A DNA stretch of 64,000 nt from Orlajensenia sp001423545. GTDB taxonomy: Bacteria > Actinomycetota > Actinomycetes > Actinomycetales > Microbacteriaceae. The DNA lies in contig LMOK01000002.1 of the NCBI GenBank assembly GCA_001423545.1, positions 1,234,066-1,298,065 on the forward strand, given 5' to 3'. The position numbers and the translations under genes were made by a program. The notes beneath the pieces are model-generated. The model was not told where the DNA came from, did no database searches, and saw only the letters and a list, made by a program, of their open reading frames with translations. Positions within the stretch are counted from its first letter, which is position 1; every line of letters starts with the position of its first letter. Below are positions 34,352 to 43,611 of the stretch, one piece after another.

Positions 34352-35632
34352 CTACATCAAGCCGAGCCACGTCGGCAGGCTCGTCACGATCACCGGGAAC
34401 AGCGTCAACAGCAGGAGGACGATCCCGAGCGGGATGAGGAAGGGGAGGATGCCGCGGAACAGCTCGCCCATGGGCCTGCGGGTGATCGAGCCGACGACGA
34501 ACAGCACCGCACCGACAGGTGGTGTGAGCGATCCGATCATCAGGTTGAGGATCATGATCACACCGAGCTGGACCGGATCGATGCCGAACTGCCCGATGAT
34601 CGGCATCAGGATCGGCACGAGCACCAGGATCACCGGCGGGGCCTCGAGCGGGATGCCCAGCAGGATGAGGAGCACGTTCAACATCAAGAGGAACACGATC
34701 GGGTTGTCGGTGAAGCCGGTCAGCCACTCACCCAGTGCCCGGGAGACCTGCTCGCGTGCCAGCACCTGGCCCATGAGGTTCGACGCGCCGAGGATCAGGA
34801 GGATTCCGGCGGAGATGACGACCGTCTCCTTGCTGGCTCTCCAGAACACCCGCCAGGTCAATGTGCGATAGATCGCACCGAGGATGAGCATGTAGACCGC
34901 AGCAATGCCCGCGCTCTCGGTCGGCGTGAACAGCCCGCTGAAGATGCCGCCGAGGATGATCACGGGCAGCATCGCAGGGCCGATGACCCGGACGGCGGCC
35001 TTGGCGAACATCGATCCGACGAACGGCTTGCTCTTCGCGACCTCGGGGTGGCGCCGCACCCAGAAGAAGACGTAGGCGGCGAGCCCCAACGCCATGAGCA
35101 TGGCGGGAATGATCGAGCCGGCGAACAGGGCACCCGTCGAGATCGATGCCGTCGCAGCGAAGAGCACGGCCGGGATGCTCGGAGGCATGACCGTGCTCAT
35201 GAGGGAACCGGATGCCGTGAGACCTGCCGAGAAGCCGTACGGATAGCCGGCCTTGAGCATCTGGGGTATCTGGACCTTGCTCGTCGAGGCCGCATCCGCG
35301 AGCGCCGATCCGCTGATCCATGAGAAGCCGATCGCGGTGCCGAGATTGACGTAGGCGAGGTTGCCCGGCAGCCGTGGCAGGAGCGCTCGAGCGAGGTCGT
35401 AGAGTCGCGTGGCGATGCCGAGTTGGTTGGCGACGGTGCCGACGAAGATGAACAGCGGGACGGCGAGCAGGGGGAAGCTGTTGATCCCGTTCACGACCGA
35501 CGAGATCGCGTAACCCGCCGACAGGCCGTGGCTGTAGAAGTACAGCATGCTCGATGCGATCATCGCGAAGGCGACGGGCACACGGAGCAGGAGGAAGATG
35601 ACGAACAGCAGGATGTAGAGCCAGAGGTCCAA
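34352..35632 (-). CDS. dctM: TRAP transporter large permease
   Basis: 426 residues and about 12-13 membrane segments, the ion-coupled transport channel. Family stretches: GINSFPLLAVPLFIFVGTV, SWISGSALADAASTSKVQIP, VMPPSIPAVLF and FTPTESAGIAAVYMLIL. The TTG at 35632 is chosen because it begins the first helix (LDLWLYILLFVIFLLLRVPV), lies 4 nt after the dctQ stop, has GGAAGG upstream and gives the standard length; longer starts overlap dctQ. Confidence 0.9.
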   Translation of the reverse strand: MDLWLYILLFVIFLLLRVPVAFAMIASSMLYFYSHGLSAGYAISSVVNGINSFPLLAVPLFIFVGTVANQLGIATRLYDLARALLPRLPGNLAYVNLGTAIGFSWISGSALADAASTSKVQIPQMLKAGYPYGFSAGLTASGSLMSTVMPPSIPAVLFAATASISTGALFAGSIIPAMLMALGLAAYVFFWVRRHPEVAKSKPFVGSMFAKAAVRVIGPAMLPVIILGGIFSGLFTPTESAGIAAVYMLILGAIYRTLTWRVFWRASKETVVISAGILLILGASNLMGQVLAREQVSRALGEWLTGFTDNPIVFLLMLNVLLILLGIPLEAPPVILVLVPILMPIIGQFGIDPVQLGVIMILNLMIGSLTPPVGAVLFVVGSITRRPMGELFRGILPFLIPLGIVLLLLTLFPVIVTSLPTWLGLM

Positions 35633-35636
35633 GGGA

Positions 35637-36293
35637 TCAGCCTTCCATCTCGCCGATGTCGAGCTTGTGCTCCGGGCGATTCGCATACGGGATCTTGAAA
35701 GAGGAGTGGATCGCTGCCGACAGGAAGCCGACCAGGGCGAAGAGGTACAGCACGCCCACGGGCATGTGCATCGCGGCGCTCAGTCGTCCCCACTCGGTGT
35801 CGATCTTCACGAAGGCCTCGTAGGCGAGCGCGAGGCTCGTGGCGACCATGATGACCGCCGAGATGACGCGCAGCGCGACGAAGAGTCGAGTGCCGGCGAG
35901 CAGCTCATCGAAGATCTCGAGCACGATGTGGCCGTTTCGACCGACGAGGTATCCGGTCGTGATGAATGTCATGGCGATCATCGACATGAGTGCGACCTCA
36001 CCAGCACCGACCCAGCCGATGGCCGGGAAGTAGCGGCCGAGCACCTGGTACATGACGCCGAAGACGATGAGGGCGAACAGGGCGACGCCGATCGTGATCT
36101 CGATTGCCGAGAGCACGCGGATGAACGCGGGATCCGCTGGGACGCCCCGGTTTAGTTCGGGTCCTGCGAAGAAGGAGTCGGTATGCGGGAAGATCGAGTC
36201 GCCGAGCTCGGCCTCTGACGCCTTGCGAGGCACGCTCCCGGGTTCCTCGGGCCGCCTCTGCTCCGGGTCCAGCCCGCGCTCCTCGTCGGTCAT
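35637..36293 (-). CDS. dctQ: TRAP transporter small permease with long N-terminus
   Basis: 218 residues. Four membrane helices from about residue 58 to 200 (EITIGVALFALIVFGVMYQV; EVALMSMIAMTFITTGYLVG; RVISAVIMVATSLALAYEA; a last near 185-200). The first 55 residues are acidic, proline-rich and unlike the usual DctQ, which is some 160-170 residues long; they may be cytoplasmic and disordered. First gene of the dctQ-dctM-aroQ unit, with copy C of the island motif 127-139 nt upstream. Confidence 0.87.
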   Translation of the reverse strand: MTDEERGLDPEQRRPEEPGSVPRKASEAELGDSIFPHTDSFFAGPELNRGVPADPAFIRVLSAIEITIGVALFALIVFGVMYQVLGRYFPAIGWVGAGEVALMSMIAMTFITTGYLVGRNGHIVLEIFDELLAGTRLFVALRVISAVIMVATSLALAYEAFVKIDTEWGRLSAAMHMPVGVLYLFALVGFLSAAIHSSFKIPYANRPEHKLDIGEMEG

Positions 36294-36412
36294 GGCGTCA
36301 CCGCCACGGTGTCAGGGTGCATGGTCAACCTCTCTGTTGATGCAGGGCCGAGCGTGCTCGCGCACACTGCTGCCTCTGCGACTCTGGACTGCGATCCGAT
36401 GGGTGCAAAGTC

Positions 36413-36432
36413 GAGTCTCGCCGAATGGGACA
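36413..36432 (+). promoter_or_regulatory. Candidate island operator, copy C, upstream of dctQ
   Basis: GAGTCTC-GCCGAAT-GGGACA. The GTCTC and GGGAC arms are separated by 7 nt, as in copy A. The first 19 nt are identical to copy D at 28386 except for one base. Confidence 0.6.
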
Positions 36433-36445
36433 GTTCCCGTACAGA

Positions 36446-36483
36446 CCGATCCGTCCCCGTCGAGGATGACGGAGACGGATCGG
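36446..36483 (-). terminator. Probable terminator of the quinoprotein gene
   Basis: Arms CCGATCCGTC (36446-36455) and GACGGATCGG (36474-36483) pair perfectly, with a smaller CCGTC/GACGG stem inside. It lies 18-55 nt past the stop of the minus-strand quinoprotein gene. No T-run. Confidence 0.6.
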
Positions 36484-36500
36484 CCGGCGAACGGACGGGT

Positions 36501-39218
36501 TTACTTGATGACTGTCACTGCCCCCGTGGAGGTGAGGCGCTTCTGGACACCCTCATGCAGGAAGTTCGCCTCGAACGTCAGTGAGGTCTTCCCCTCCGGC
36601 ACATTGTTGTCGAGGTCGGCCTTGTCGAACTGCAGGACCAGCCACGTGCGCTTGGTCAGCTTCGTCAGCCACGTGCTCGTCGTCCGAACGCTCGACGCCT
36701 CGACAGGGTTCGCGCTCAGGGGCGTCACCAGTTGCGCTCCGCCCTCGTACACGTATCCAGCCGGGAGGTCGAAGGTCGCCGTCACCTTCTGATTGAGGCG
36801 ATTGAGCAGGCCTCCCTTGTCGCCGAGATTCAGTCGGCTCGGCACGAACTTCAGTGCGCCCGCCACATCCGTCGGCTCGAGGTAGACCTCGATCTTGCCC
36901 GTCGGGCGAGGGTCGGTGCAGTCGTTGAAGAAGTACTCGCCGGCACGATCGAACGTGTGCTCGTACGTCTCTCCTGGCTGCAGCGTGACGTTGAATTCGC
37001 CTTCGAAGAACTGCGTCGCGCAGTGCGGCTTCACGTTCGGGAAGCTGGGGAAGGTCTCAGCACCCGGATTGCGGAAGGTGACGGTGCTGCCGACGGGCAC
37101 GCGGAGATGGGTCGGCTGCATCGCGTTCTGCGACACGCTGTCGCGCGCCGCGGCGGTGTCATCGGTGCGGTTGGCCCGTGCGAGGAGCACTGTGTTGCCG
37201 ACGGTCTCGCCCGCGACGGCAGCACCGCCGACCGGGCGACGGATCGTCAGCGGGGCCGTGTCCGGTCCCTCGGGACTTCCGGACTCGGTGGTGTAGGAAC
37301 CGCCGAGCTTGAACGCCCACAGGGAGTCGCCCTGCGTGACCGATCCGCCGTACGGGTTGGTCGACCCGGCAGCGAACACGGCGACGTACTGCTCGCCGTC
37401 GACCTCGTAGGTGACGGGCGCCGATGCGATGCCCGATCCCGTCTGGAAGCTCCAGAGTTCGTCACCGTCCGTGGCATCCAGTGCCAGCATCCGACCGTCG
37501 ATCTGTCCGACGAAGAGGAGATCGGATGCCGTCGCCAGCGGACCCTGGCCATGCGACATGTCGGTGCCGAGATGGTTCTTCCAGGCGACCTCCCCGGTCG
37601 ACGCGTCGTAGGCGAGGATGCCCCCGGTCTGGTACTGCCCGATGGCACGCAGGCCGTTGGCCGATGCTCCGTTGTAGTGCGCGACCGGGTTCGTCCCGTA
37701 GGGGAAGTAGACGAGGTTCGTCTTGTGGCTGTACGAGTGGTTCGACCAGTCACCGCCTCCGTTCTGGCTCGTCGTGGAGAGGATGGGGGCGTCCCACTGC
37801 GGGTCGTACATGCATCCCTCGCGGTGTCCGGACGGGTGACCCTCGGGGTAGGTGAGGTACGGCTCGTCGACGGCGACGTAGCTGTCGGGGTTGAAGACGA
37901 GGTTGCCGTCGGCGTCCGGCTGGTAGCCGTTGTAGTTCGGCACGGCACGCCAGGGGTCACCGGGAACGTTCTCCGGGTCGAGTTTCTCCCAGACGACGCA
38001 CTCGGGCAGCAGCCTGTTCGCGGGGAACGGCTGGGTCGTGGCGTGGTTCTGTCGCGAGTCGGTGATCATGGGCTTGTCGATCACCGGGAGCACAGGCTCA
38101 CCATTCGTGCGGTCGAGCACGAACTGGTGGCCCGACTTGCTGCCGTAGAACACCACCTTGCGCTCTTCGCCTCCGATCTCCAGGTCGGCGAGAGTCGGCG
38201 GGTGCACGTTGTCCATGTCCCAGACGTCGTGCCGGATGGACTGGTAGTGCCACTTGTACTCACCGGTCGCGGCATCGACGGCCACCATCGTGCTGGAGAA
38301 GAGGTTGTCGCCGGGCCGCAGCGACCCGTTCTGCGAGGAGGTGCAGCTGCGGGCGTTGCCGAAGGTCATGTAGTACATGCCGAGATCGGGGTCGACAGCG
38401 CCGTGCATCCACGACGTCGCGCCCCCCTCCTCGGCACAGTCGGTGCCATCTGCGAGCACCGGGCCCCAGGTCTCCGACGCGTCGAAGGTCTGTCCGTCGA
38501 CGCCGGTGAATTCCTGGCCCCGCTTCGGCCCGCCGAAGAAGTGCCACAGATAGGAACCGTCGGTCGCGTCCAGGGCGACGACGGCACCGCGGTCGCCATC
38601 GGCGGCGTGCGCGTAGACGATTCCGTTGGAGTACACGGTGGCGACCTTGCCGACGCGCCCGAGGTCCTCACCCGCCGGGCCGGCGACCTCGACCGCCCAG
38701 ACCTCCTCGCCCGTGGCATCGTCCAGGGCGACGACGCGATTGCCGCCTCCCAGGGTGAAGATCCTGCCGTCGCCCGCAGAGACTCCGCGGCGCGTACCGG
38801 AGAGTCCGTAGACGTCGTTCTCCCACTTCCACAGAGCTTCGCCCGTCGCGCCGTCGACTGCGGCCACCCCGCCGCTGGGGGTGTCGAGGTAGATGACGCC
38901 GTCGACGACGATGGGGGTCGTCTGCTGCCCCACGTCGTCGGATGCCGGTGCAACCGCCGACAGGTGGGTTCGCCAGGCCGGGGCCAGATGTTTCAGGTTC
39001 CGCTTCGTGATCTCGGTCAGCCCGGAGTAGTGCTGATTCCCGAGATTGCCGCCGACGGTGGGCATGTCGGCTCCGGTCGGTGCGAGCCCCGTCAATCCGA
39101 CCGGCGGAACCGGTTCGGTCGGGCTCGCCGACGCGATGCCGGGTGAAGCGGTGATGGTGAGGGCGATCAGTGCCCCGATCCCCGCAATACCCCATCTCGT
39201 GGTCTGTCGTGTGCGCAT
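36501..39218 (-). CDS. Exported PQQ-dependent dehydrogenase-like quinoprotein with cupredoxin-like module
   Basis: 905 residues. Signal peptide 1-32 (GIGALIALTITASPGIASAS). Residues 50-640 form an eight-bladed propeller of the quinoprotein alcohol dehydrogenase type: repeated VVALD-ATG-W blades, SSTMVAVDAATGEYKWHYQ, HDVWDMDNVHPP and GGGDWSNHSYS. The usual adjacent Cys-Cys pair near the cofactor is not seen. Residues about 705-785 resemble a cupredoxin (VPVGSTVTFRN to GEYFFND, Cys, then PTGKIEV), keeping a His and a Cys but not the second His or Met. It probably oxidises an alcohol or hydroaromatic acid outside the membrane. No pqq genes in the window. Confidence 0.82.
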   Translation of the reverse strand: MRTRQTTRWGIAGIGALIALTITASPGIASASPTEPVPPVGLTGLAPTGADMPTVGGNLGNQHYSGLTEITKRNLKHLAPAWRTHLSAVAPASDDVGQQTTPIVVDGVIYLDTPSGGVAAVDGATGEALWKWENDVYGLSGTRRGVSAGDGRIFTLGGGNRVVALDDATGEEVWAVEVAGPAGEDLGRVGKVATVYSNGIVYAHAADGDRGAVVALDATDGSYLWHFFGGPKRGQEFTGVDGQTFDASETWGPVLADGTDCAEEGGATSWMHGAVDPDLGMYYMTFGNARSCTSSQNGSLRPGDNLFSSTMVAVDAATGEYKWHYQSIRHDVWDMDNVHPPTLADLEIGGEERKVVFYGSKSGHQFVLDRTNGEPVLPVIDKPMITDSRQNHATTQPFPANRLLPECVVWEKLDPENVPGDPWRAVPNYNGYQPDADGNLVFNPDSYVAVDEPYLTYPEGHPSGHREGCMYDPQWDAPILSTTSQNGGGDWSNHSYSHKTNLVYFPYGTNPVAHYNGASANGLRAIGQYQTGGILAYDASTGEVAWKNHLGTDMSHGQGPLATASDLLFVGQIDGRMLALDATDGDELWSFQTGSGIASAPVTYEVDGEQYVAVFAAGSTNPYGGSVTQGDSLWAFKLGGSYTTESGSPEGPDTAPLTIRRPVGGAAVAGETVGNTVLLARANRTDDTAAARDSVSQNAMQPTHLRVPVGSTVTFRNPGAETFPSFPNVKPHCATQFFEGEFNVTLQPGETYEHTFDRAGEYFFNDCTDPRPTGKIEVYLEPTDVAGALKFVPSRLNLGDKGGLLNRLNQKVTATFDLPAGYVYEGGAQLVTPLSANPVEASSVRTTSTWLTKLTKRTWLVLQFDKADLDNNVPEGKTSLTFEANFLHEGVQKRLTSTGAVTVIK

Positions 39219-39430
39219 CCCTTGTCTCCTTGATCATCGTTGATCTGCGGCGGTTGGACTCGGGTTCTTTCGCCGTTCCTCTGGACCTGGCGATCCCGCC
39301 GATCCGAAGGTCGGCGACATCAGCCAGCGCTCGGACGCTAACCCCGCGGGCTCGAGCCGGCAACCTGACGGCTCAGCGAGTGAGACAACTCCCGGGGCCC
39401 GAGGAAGGGGGCTCCTCGAAGCCCCTTTCT

Positions 39431-39443
39431 GCCCAGTGGGACA
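39431..39443 (+). promoter_or_regulatory. Candidate island operator, copy E
   Basis: GCCCAGTGGGACA followed by CGCTTTGG, in the 295-nt region between the divergent quinoprotein and aldehyde dehydrogenase genes. A hairpin, AGGGGGC/GCCCCTT, lies just upstream (about 39405-39427). Nothing else is recognised in this gap. Confidence 0.5.
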
Positions 39444-39513
39444 CGCTTTGGTTGCGGTAGCGGCGTGTGCGTAGCATGCGGCATCGGCACCAATGCCCAT
39501 GGACGGAGTTGTC

Positions 39514-40953
39514 ATGGCTGCTTCAGCACCCAGATCGTTGTCCCCTCAACAGGAGCAGGAACTCGATGATGTGTTCGCCCGCGCGAGGGCTGCGCTCGCG
39601 ATCATCGCCACCTACGACCAGGAACGGGTCGACCGACTGATCCAAGCTGTCGCGTGGGCCGTTGCGAACCGCACCGCCTTCCACCGGCTGGTCGGGATGG
39701 GCATCGCAGAATCGGGCCTCGGCGACTTCGAGAGTCGCATGAACAAGAGGATGAAGATCCGCGGGGTGCTGCGCGACGCTCTGCGGAGTCCCTCGGTGGG
39801 GATCATCGAGGAGGATGCAGCCAGGGGACTCGTGAAGTACGGCAAGCCGGTCGGCATCATCGGATGCGTGGTTCCGACCACGAACCCCGACCTGACGCCT
39901 GCGGGCAACGCGATCTACGCCATCAAGGCACGCGACGTCGTGGTGTTCTCACCCCACCCCCGCTCGAAGCACACCACCGCGGAGACGGTTCGGCTCATGC
40001 GGGAGGCGTTGGAGGCGGAGGGTGCGCCGGCCGACATCCTGCAGTGCATCACCCTTCCCAGCCTCACGGCCTCACAGGAGGTCATGAGTCGATCGGACCT
40101 CGTGATCGCCACGGGCGGTCAGGGCTTGGTGCGGGCGGCCTACAGTTCCGGCACTCCCGCCTACGGCGTGGGCGCCGGCAATGCGACCGAGTTCGTCGAC
40201 GAGACCGCGGACCTCCAGGAGACGGCACGCAACTGCATGCTGTCCAAGACCTCCGATTTCGGCTCGGGCTGTTCGGCCGACGGAAACGTCCTCGTTCCCG
40301 CAGGCCGATACCGGGAGATGCTCGATGCGCTCCAGAGCGAGGGCGGCTACCTCGCGACATCGGACCAGCGGGCGGCGCTCCAGGCCGTGATGTGGGATGA
40401 CGACGGTCACCGCCTTCCGGACACCGTGGCGATCTCGCCCCAGGTGCTCGCAAACGCTGCGGGCTTCGACATCCCGGACGACCGCCGGTTCATCCTCGTG
40501 GAGGGGGATGGAATCAGCGAGGACAGGCAGTTCTGCAAGGAGAAGCTCACGACCCTGATGGCGGTGCACGCGTACGAGGGCAGTTTCGAGGACGGCGTCG
40601 AGCTCGCCAAGCGTCTCTACGACATCGGCGGCAAGGGCCACTCCTGCGGCATAGCCTCGACCGACGACGCCCACATCGACTACTTCGCACAGCACATGCC
40701 CGTCTCTCGGATCATGGTGCGTCAGCCCAACTCGAAGGCGAATGCGGGATCGTTCACGAACGGGATGCCGATGACCTCGTCGATGGGATGCGGCACGTGG
40801 GGCGGCAACATCACGTCCGAGAACATCTCCCTCCGTCACTACCTCAACACGACCTGGGTATCACGCGTCATCGCGGAGGATCGCCCATCCGACGAGGAGC
40901 TGTTCGGAGACTTCTTCGACCCGGATCTCGAAGCAGCAGGCCCAGGCCGATGA
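39514..40953 (+). CDS. CoA-acylating aldehyde dehydrogenase
   Basis: 479 residues. ALDH fold of the acylating group (EutE, AdhE N-domain, sulfoacetaldehyde dehydrogenase SauS): VKYGKPVGIIGCVVPTTNP, LVIATGGQGLVRAAYSSG, and catalytic Cys253 in TSDFGSGCSADGN. It would turn an aldehyde plus CoA and NAD(P) into acyl-CoA, or the reverse. The ATG at 39514 has GGAG 7 nt upstream; the earlier ATGs at 39493 and 39499 lack one. The next gene overlaps by ATGA, making this the head of the ald-cs-thdp-fusion operon. Substrate unknown. Confidence 0.85.
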   Translation: MAASAPRSLSPQQEQELDDVFARARAALAIIATYDQERVDRLIQAVAWAVANRTAFHRLVGMGIAESGLGDFESRMNKRMKIRGVLRDALRSPSVGIIEEDAARGLVKYGKPVGIIGCVVPTTNPDLTPAGNAIYAIKARDVVVFSPHPRSKHTTAETVRLMREALEAEGAPADILQCITLPSLTASQEVMSRSDLVIATGGQGLVRAAYSSGTPAYGVGAGNATEFVDETADLQETARNCMLSKTSDFGSGCSADGNVLVPAGRYREMLDALQSEGGYLATSDQRAALQAVMWDDDGHRLPDTVAISPQVLANAAGFDIPDDRRFILVEGDGISEDRQFCKEKLTTLMAVHAYEGSFEDGVELAKRLYDIGGKGHSCGIASTDDAHIDYFAQHMPVSRIMVRQPNSKANAGSFTNGMPMTSSMGCGTWGGNITSENISLRHYLNTTWVSRVIAEDRPSDEELFGDFFDPDLEAAGPGR

Positions 40954-41795
40954 CCGAGGAAACGCCTGAGGAGGTGCTCGCCGAAGCGCGTCGCTGGTGG
41001 CACACCGACATCATCGATGTGCGTCCCGGCGAGATCGACCTGCGCGGTTACCCCGTCCAGGACCTGATCGGCACCGTCGGCTTCGTCGACACCATCTGGC
41101 TCATGCTTCGGGGCGAACTGCCGACCCACGCGCAGGCGGCGCTCCTCGAGGCCGCGCTCGTGGCATCCGTCGACCATGGTCCACAGGCGCCCTCGATCGC
41201 GATTGCGCGCATGGCCACCACGTGCGGTGCTCGGATCAACGGCGCGATGGCCTCGGCCATCAACGTCCTCGACGACATCCACGGCGGTCCCGGGCAGCAG
41301 TGCATGGAGATCTACCTCCAGATCGACGCGGAGGCGGAGCGGACGGGCGACCTCGGCGAGGCCGTCCGCCGCGTCCTGAAGCGCCAGGGCGATGCCGGCG
41401 TCGCGTACATCCCCGGCTTCGGGCATCGGTTCCATCCGCTCGACCCGCGGACCCCGCGCCTGCTGTCGCTCGTCGACGCCGCGGCCGCAGTCGGTTCGGT
41501 GGACGGGCGGTTCGCCGCGATCGGCCGGGCTGTCGAGGATGCCATCAGCGAGGGGAAGTCTCGGCGCGTGCCCATGAACATCGACGGCGCCACCGCCGTC
41601 ATCTACTGCGAACTCGGCTTCACGCCCGAACTCGGGCGAGGAGTGTTCATCCTCTCCCGTTCGGTCGGGATCCTCGCCCATGCCCACGAGCAGATGCAGC
41701 AGGGGGGTCGGATCAAAGGCCCCGTGCCGAAGTCGATCGGCTACACGTACACCGGGCCGGCACGACGATCCGTGCCGAACGAACGCGACGAATGA
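40950..41795 (+). CDS. Citrate-synthase-fold enzyme (citryl-CoA lyase-like)
   Basis: 281 residues, much shorter than a true citrate synthase (about 370-430). The three catalytic positions are visible: His111 (DDIHGGPGQQ), His159 (GFGHRFHP) and Asp212 (MNIDGATA). The N-terminal shell domain is reduced. It may cleave or condense a short acyl-CoA with an oxo acid. The start overlaps the aldehyde dehydrogenase stop by 4 nt, and the ThDP gene follows 11 nt after the stop. The acyl-CoA partner is probably the product of the preceding enzyme (inference). Confidence 0.82.
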   Translation: MTEETPEEVLAEARRWWHTDIIDVRPGEIDLRGYPVQDLIGTVGFVDTIWLMLRGELPTHAQAALLEAALVASVDHGPQAPSIAIARMATTCGARINGAMASAINVLDDIHGGPGQQCMEIYLQIDAEAERTGDLGEAVRRVLKRQGDAGVAYIPGFGHRFHPLDPRTPRLLSLVDAAAAVGSVDGRFAAIGRAVEDAISEGKSRRVPMNIDGATAVIYCELGFTPELGRGVFILSRSVGILAHAHEQMQQGGRIKGPVPKSIGYTYTGPARRSVPNERDE

Positions 41796-41806
41796 AGGAG
41801 AGCAAC

Positions 41807-43570
41807 ATGAAGGACCTGGTGTCCAACCAGATCGTGCGGTACCTGGAGGCGCGCGACGTCGAGCACATCTTCGGATTGTGCGGGCACACGAACATCGCGC
41901 TGCTGGCCGCCGTGGAGAAGAGCGACAGCATCTCCTTCGTGAACGTGCGACACGAGCAGATCGCCGCCCACGCCGCAGACGGGTATGCGCGAGTGACCAA
42001 GCGGACGGGGGTCGTGCTGACCCACCTCGGCCCGGGACTGACGAACGCCACCACGGGAGTGGCGAACGCTGCACTCGACTCCATCCCGATGGTCGTGATC
42101 GCGGGTGACGTGCCGACGCACTACTTCGGAAAGCACCCCCACCAGGAGATCAACCTCCACGCCGATGCGGCCCAGTACGAGATCTATCGGCCTTTCGTGA
42201 AGCGAGCCTGGCGGGTCGACCAGCCCCATCTCATCGCAGAGGTCCTCGACAAGGCATTCACCCTGGCGGAGAGCGGTCGGCCCGGGCCGGTCCTGGTCGA
42301 CGTGCCCATGGACGTGTTCTCCGCGGAGATCGATGTCGCTCTGTTCGACAGGGTGATCGGCAACACCCGTTCGCTCGCCAGGCCCAGCATCGACGAAGAC
42401 GTCGCCGAGCGGATCGTGCAGAATCTGATCGATGCCGAGAGGCCGGTTCTCTACGTGGGAGGCGGCATCGTCGCGGCGGACGCGGCGACCGAGCTGGCGG
42501 AGTTCGCCGACGCTCTGTCATTGCCCGTCGCGCACAGTCTCATGGGCAAGGGCGCTCTGCCCGACGACAGCCCCCTGGTCCTGGGGATGACGGGTTTCTG
42601 GGGAACGGCCTTCACCAACGAGACGACGCGGACGGCCGACTGGATCCTCGCGCTCGGCACTCGGTTCGCTGAGGCCGATTCCAGTTCCTGGTATCCCGAG
42701 TACACCTTCGACCCTGCAGTCACGAAGCTCATGCAGGTCGACATCGACCCGGCCGAGCTCGGTCGGAACTACCCGCTCGACATCGGCGCCCTGGCAGATC
42801 TCAAGTCCGCGCTGAGAGTGCTCACACGGGTTGCCCATCGTCTCGCCCCGACAGGAGTGCAGCGCGACGACCTGCTGGCTCGGATCGCCGAGAATCGCGC
42901 ATCCGCGAAGCTCCAGAACGCCGACGCCCGAGTCTCCGATGCCTGGCCGATGAGGCCGGAACGGATCCTCGCCGAGACCCGGGAGGTTCTCCCGCCGGAT
43001 GCGATCATCACCACGGACGTGGGCTGGAACAAGAACGGAGTCGGTCAGCAGTTCGACATCCTCACTCCGGGAACCTTCCTCACCCCCGGCGGTTTCGCGA
43101 CGATGGGATTCGGGGCACCGGCTGCAGTCGGGGCGAAGATCGCGCGCCCGGACCGCGTCGTCGTCTCGCTCGTGGGCGATGGAGGCTTCGGGCAGAATCC
43201 CGCTGTGCTCGCGACGGCGCGCGAGGAGAACGTTCCCGTCGTCTGGGTCGTGATGAACAACAACGCCTTCGGCACGATCGCGGGTCTCGAGAAGGCCGCC
43301 TTCGACACGACGTACGGGACCGTGTTCGGCACCGCCGATGATCCCATGTACACGGACTTCGCAGCCATTGCGGAGGCTTACGGGGTCACCGGAATCAAGG
43401 TCGAGGCAGCGGCGGAGTTCAAGCCGGCCCTCGAGCGGGCGATAGCCCTCGGCCGACCCGTCCTGATCGATGTGTCGATGGTCAACGTGCCGACACCGAC
43501 CACGGGCCATTGGAACATCCTCGACATCTACACGCCCGGCGAGACCGTCGAGCACGTCGCGACCCACTGA
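41807..43570 (+). CDS. ThDP-dependent enzyme, acetolactate-synthase-like superfamily
   Basis: 587 residues in three domains: PYR with catalytic Glu50 (VRHEQIAAHAADGYA), the central FAD/nucleotide-like domain (about 195-340, LYVGGGIVAADA), and PP with GDG at 457-459 (SLVGDGGFGQ) and NNN at 484-486. A SD AAGGAG precedes the ATG at 41807; the ATG at 41792 lies before it and is rejected. Differs clearly from IlvB (41792 region sequence HIFGLCGHTNIALL). Candidate activities: 2-oxo acid decarboxylase, 2-hydroxyacyl-CoA lyase, sulfoacetaldehyde acetyltransferase-like, or a ring hydrolase such as IolD. Which one is open. Confidence 0.83.
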   Translation: MKDLVSNQIVRYLEARDVEHIFGLCGHTNIALLAAVEKSDSISFVNVRHEQIAAHAADGYARVTKRTGVVLTHLGPGLTNATTGVANAALDSIPMVVIAGDVPTHYFGKHPHQEINLHADAAQYEIYRPFVKRAWRVDQPHLIAEVLDKAFTLAESGRPGPVLVDVPMDVFSAEIDVALFDRVIGNTRSLARPSIDEDVAERIVQNLIDAERPVLYVGGGIVAADAATELAEFADALSLPVAHSLMGKGALPDDSPLVLGMTGFWGTAFTNETTRTADWILALGTRFAEADSSSWYPEYTFDPAVTKLMQVDIDPAELGRNYPLDIGALADLKSALRVLTRVAHRLAPTGVQRDDLLARIAENRASAKLQNADARVSDAWPMRPERILAETREVLPPDAIITTDVGWNKNGVGQQFDILTPGTFLTPGGFATMGFGAPAAVGAKIARPDRVVVSLVGDGGFGQNPAVLATAREENVPVVWVVMNNNAFGTIAGLEKAAFDTTYGTVFGTADDPMYTDFAAIAEAYGVTGIKVEAAAEFKPALERAIALGRPVLIDVSMVNVPTPTTGHWNILDIYTPGETVEHVATH

Positions 43571-43611
43571 CCAACCGTCACCGACCGACCCATCGGCGAG
43601 GCTCGACTCCC

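Noticed and set aside
41807..43570. Second acetolactate synthase
   Set aside because: No small subunit follows, the sequence departs from IlvB around the active site, and the operon partners are acyl-CoA enzymes.
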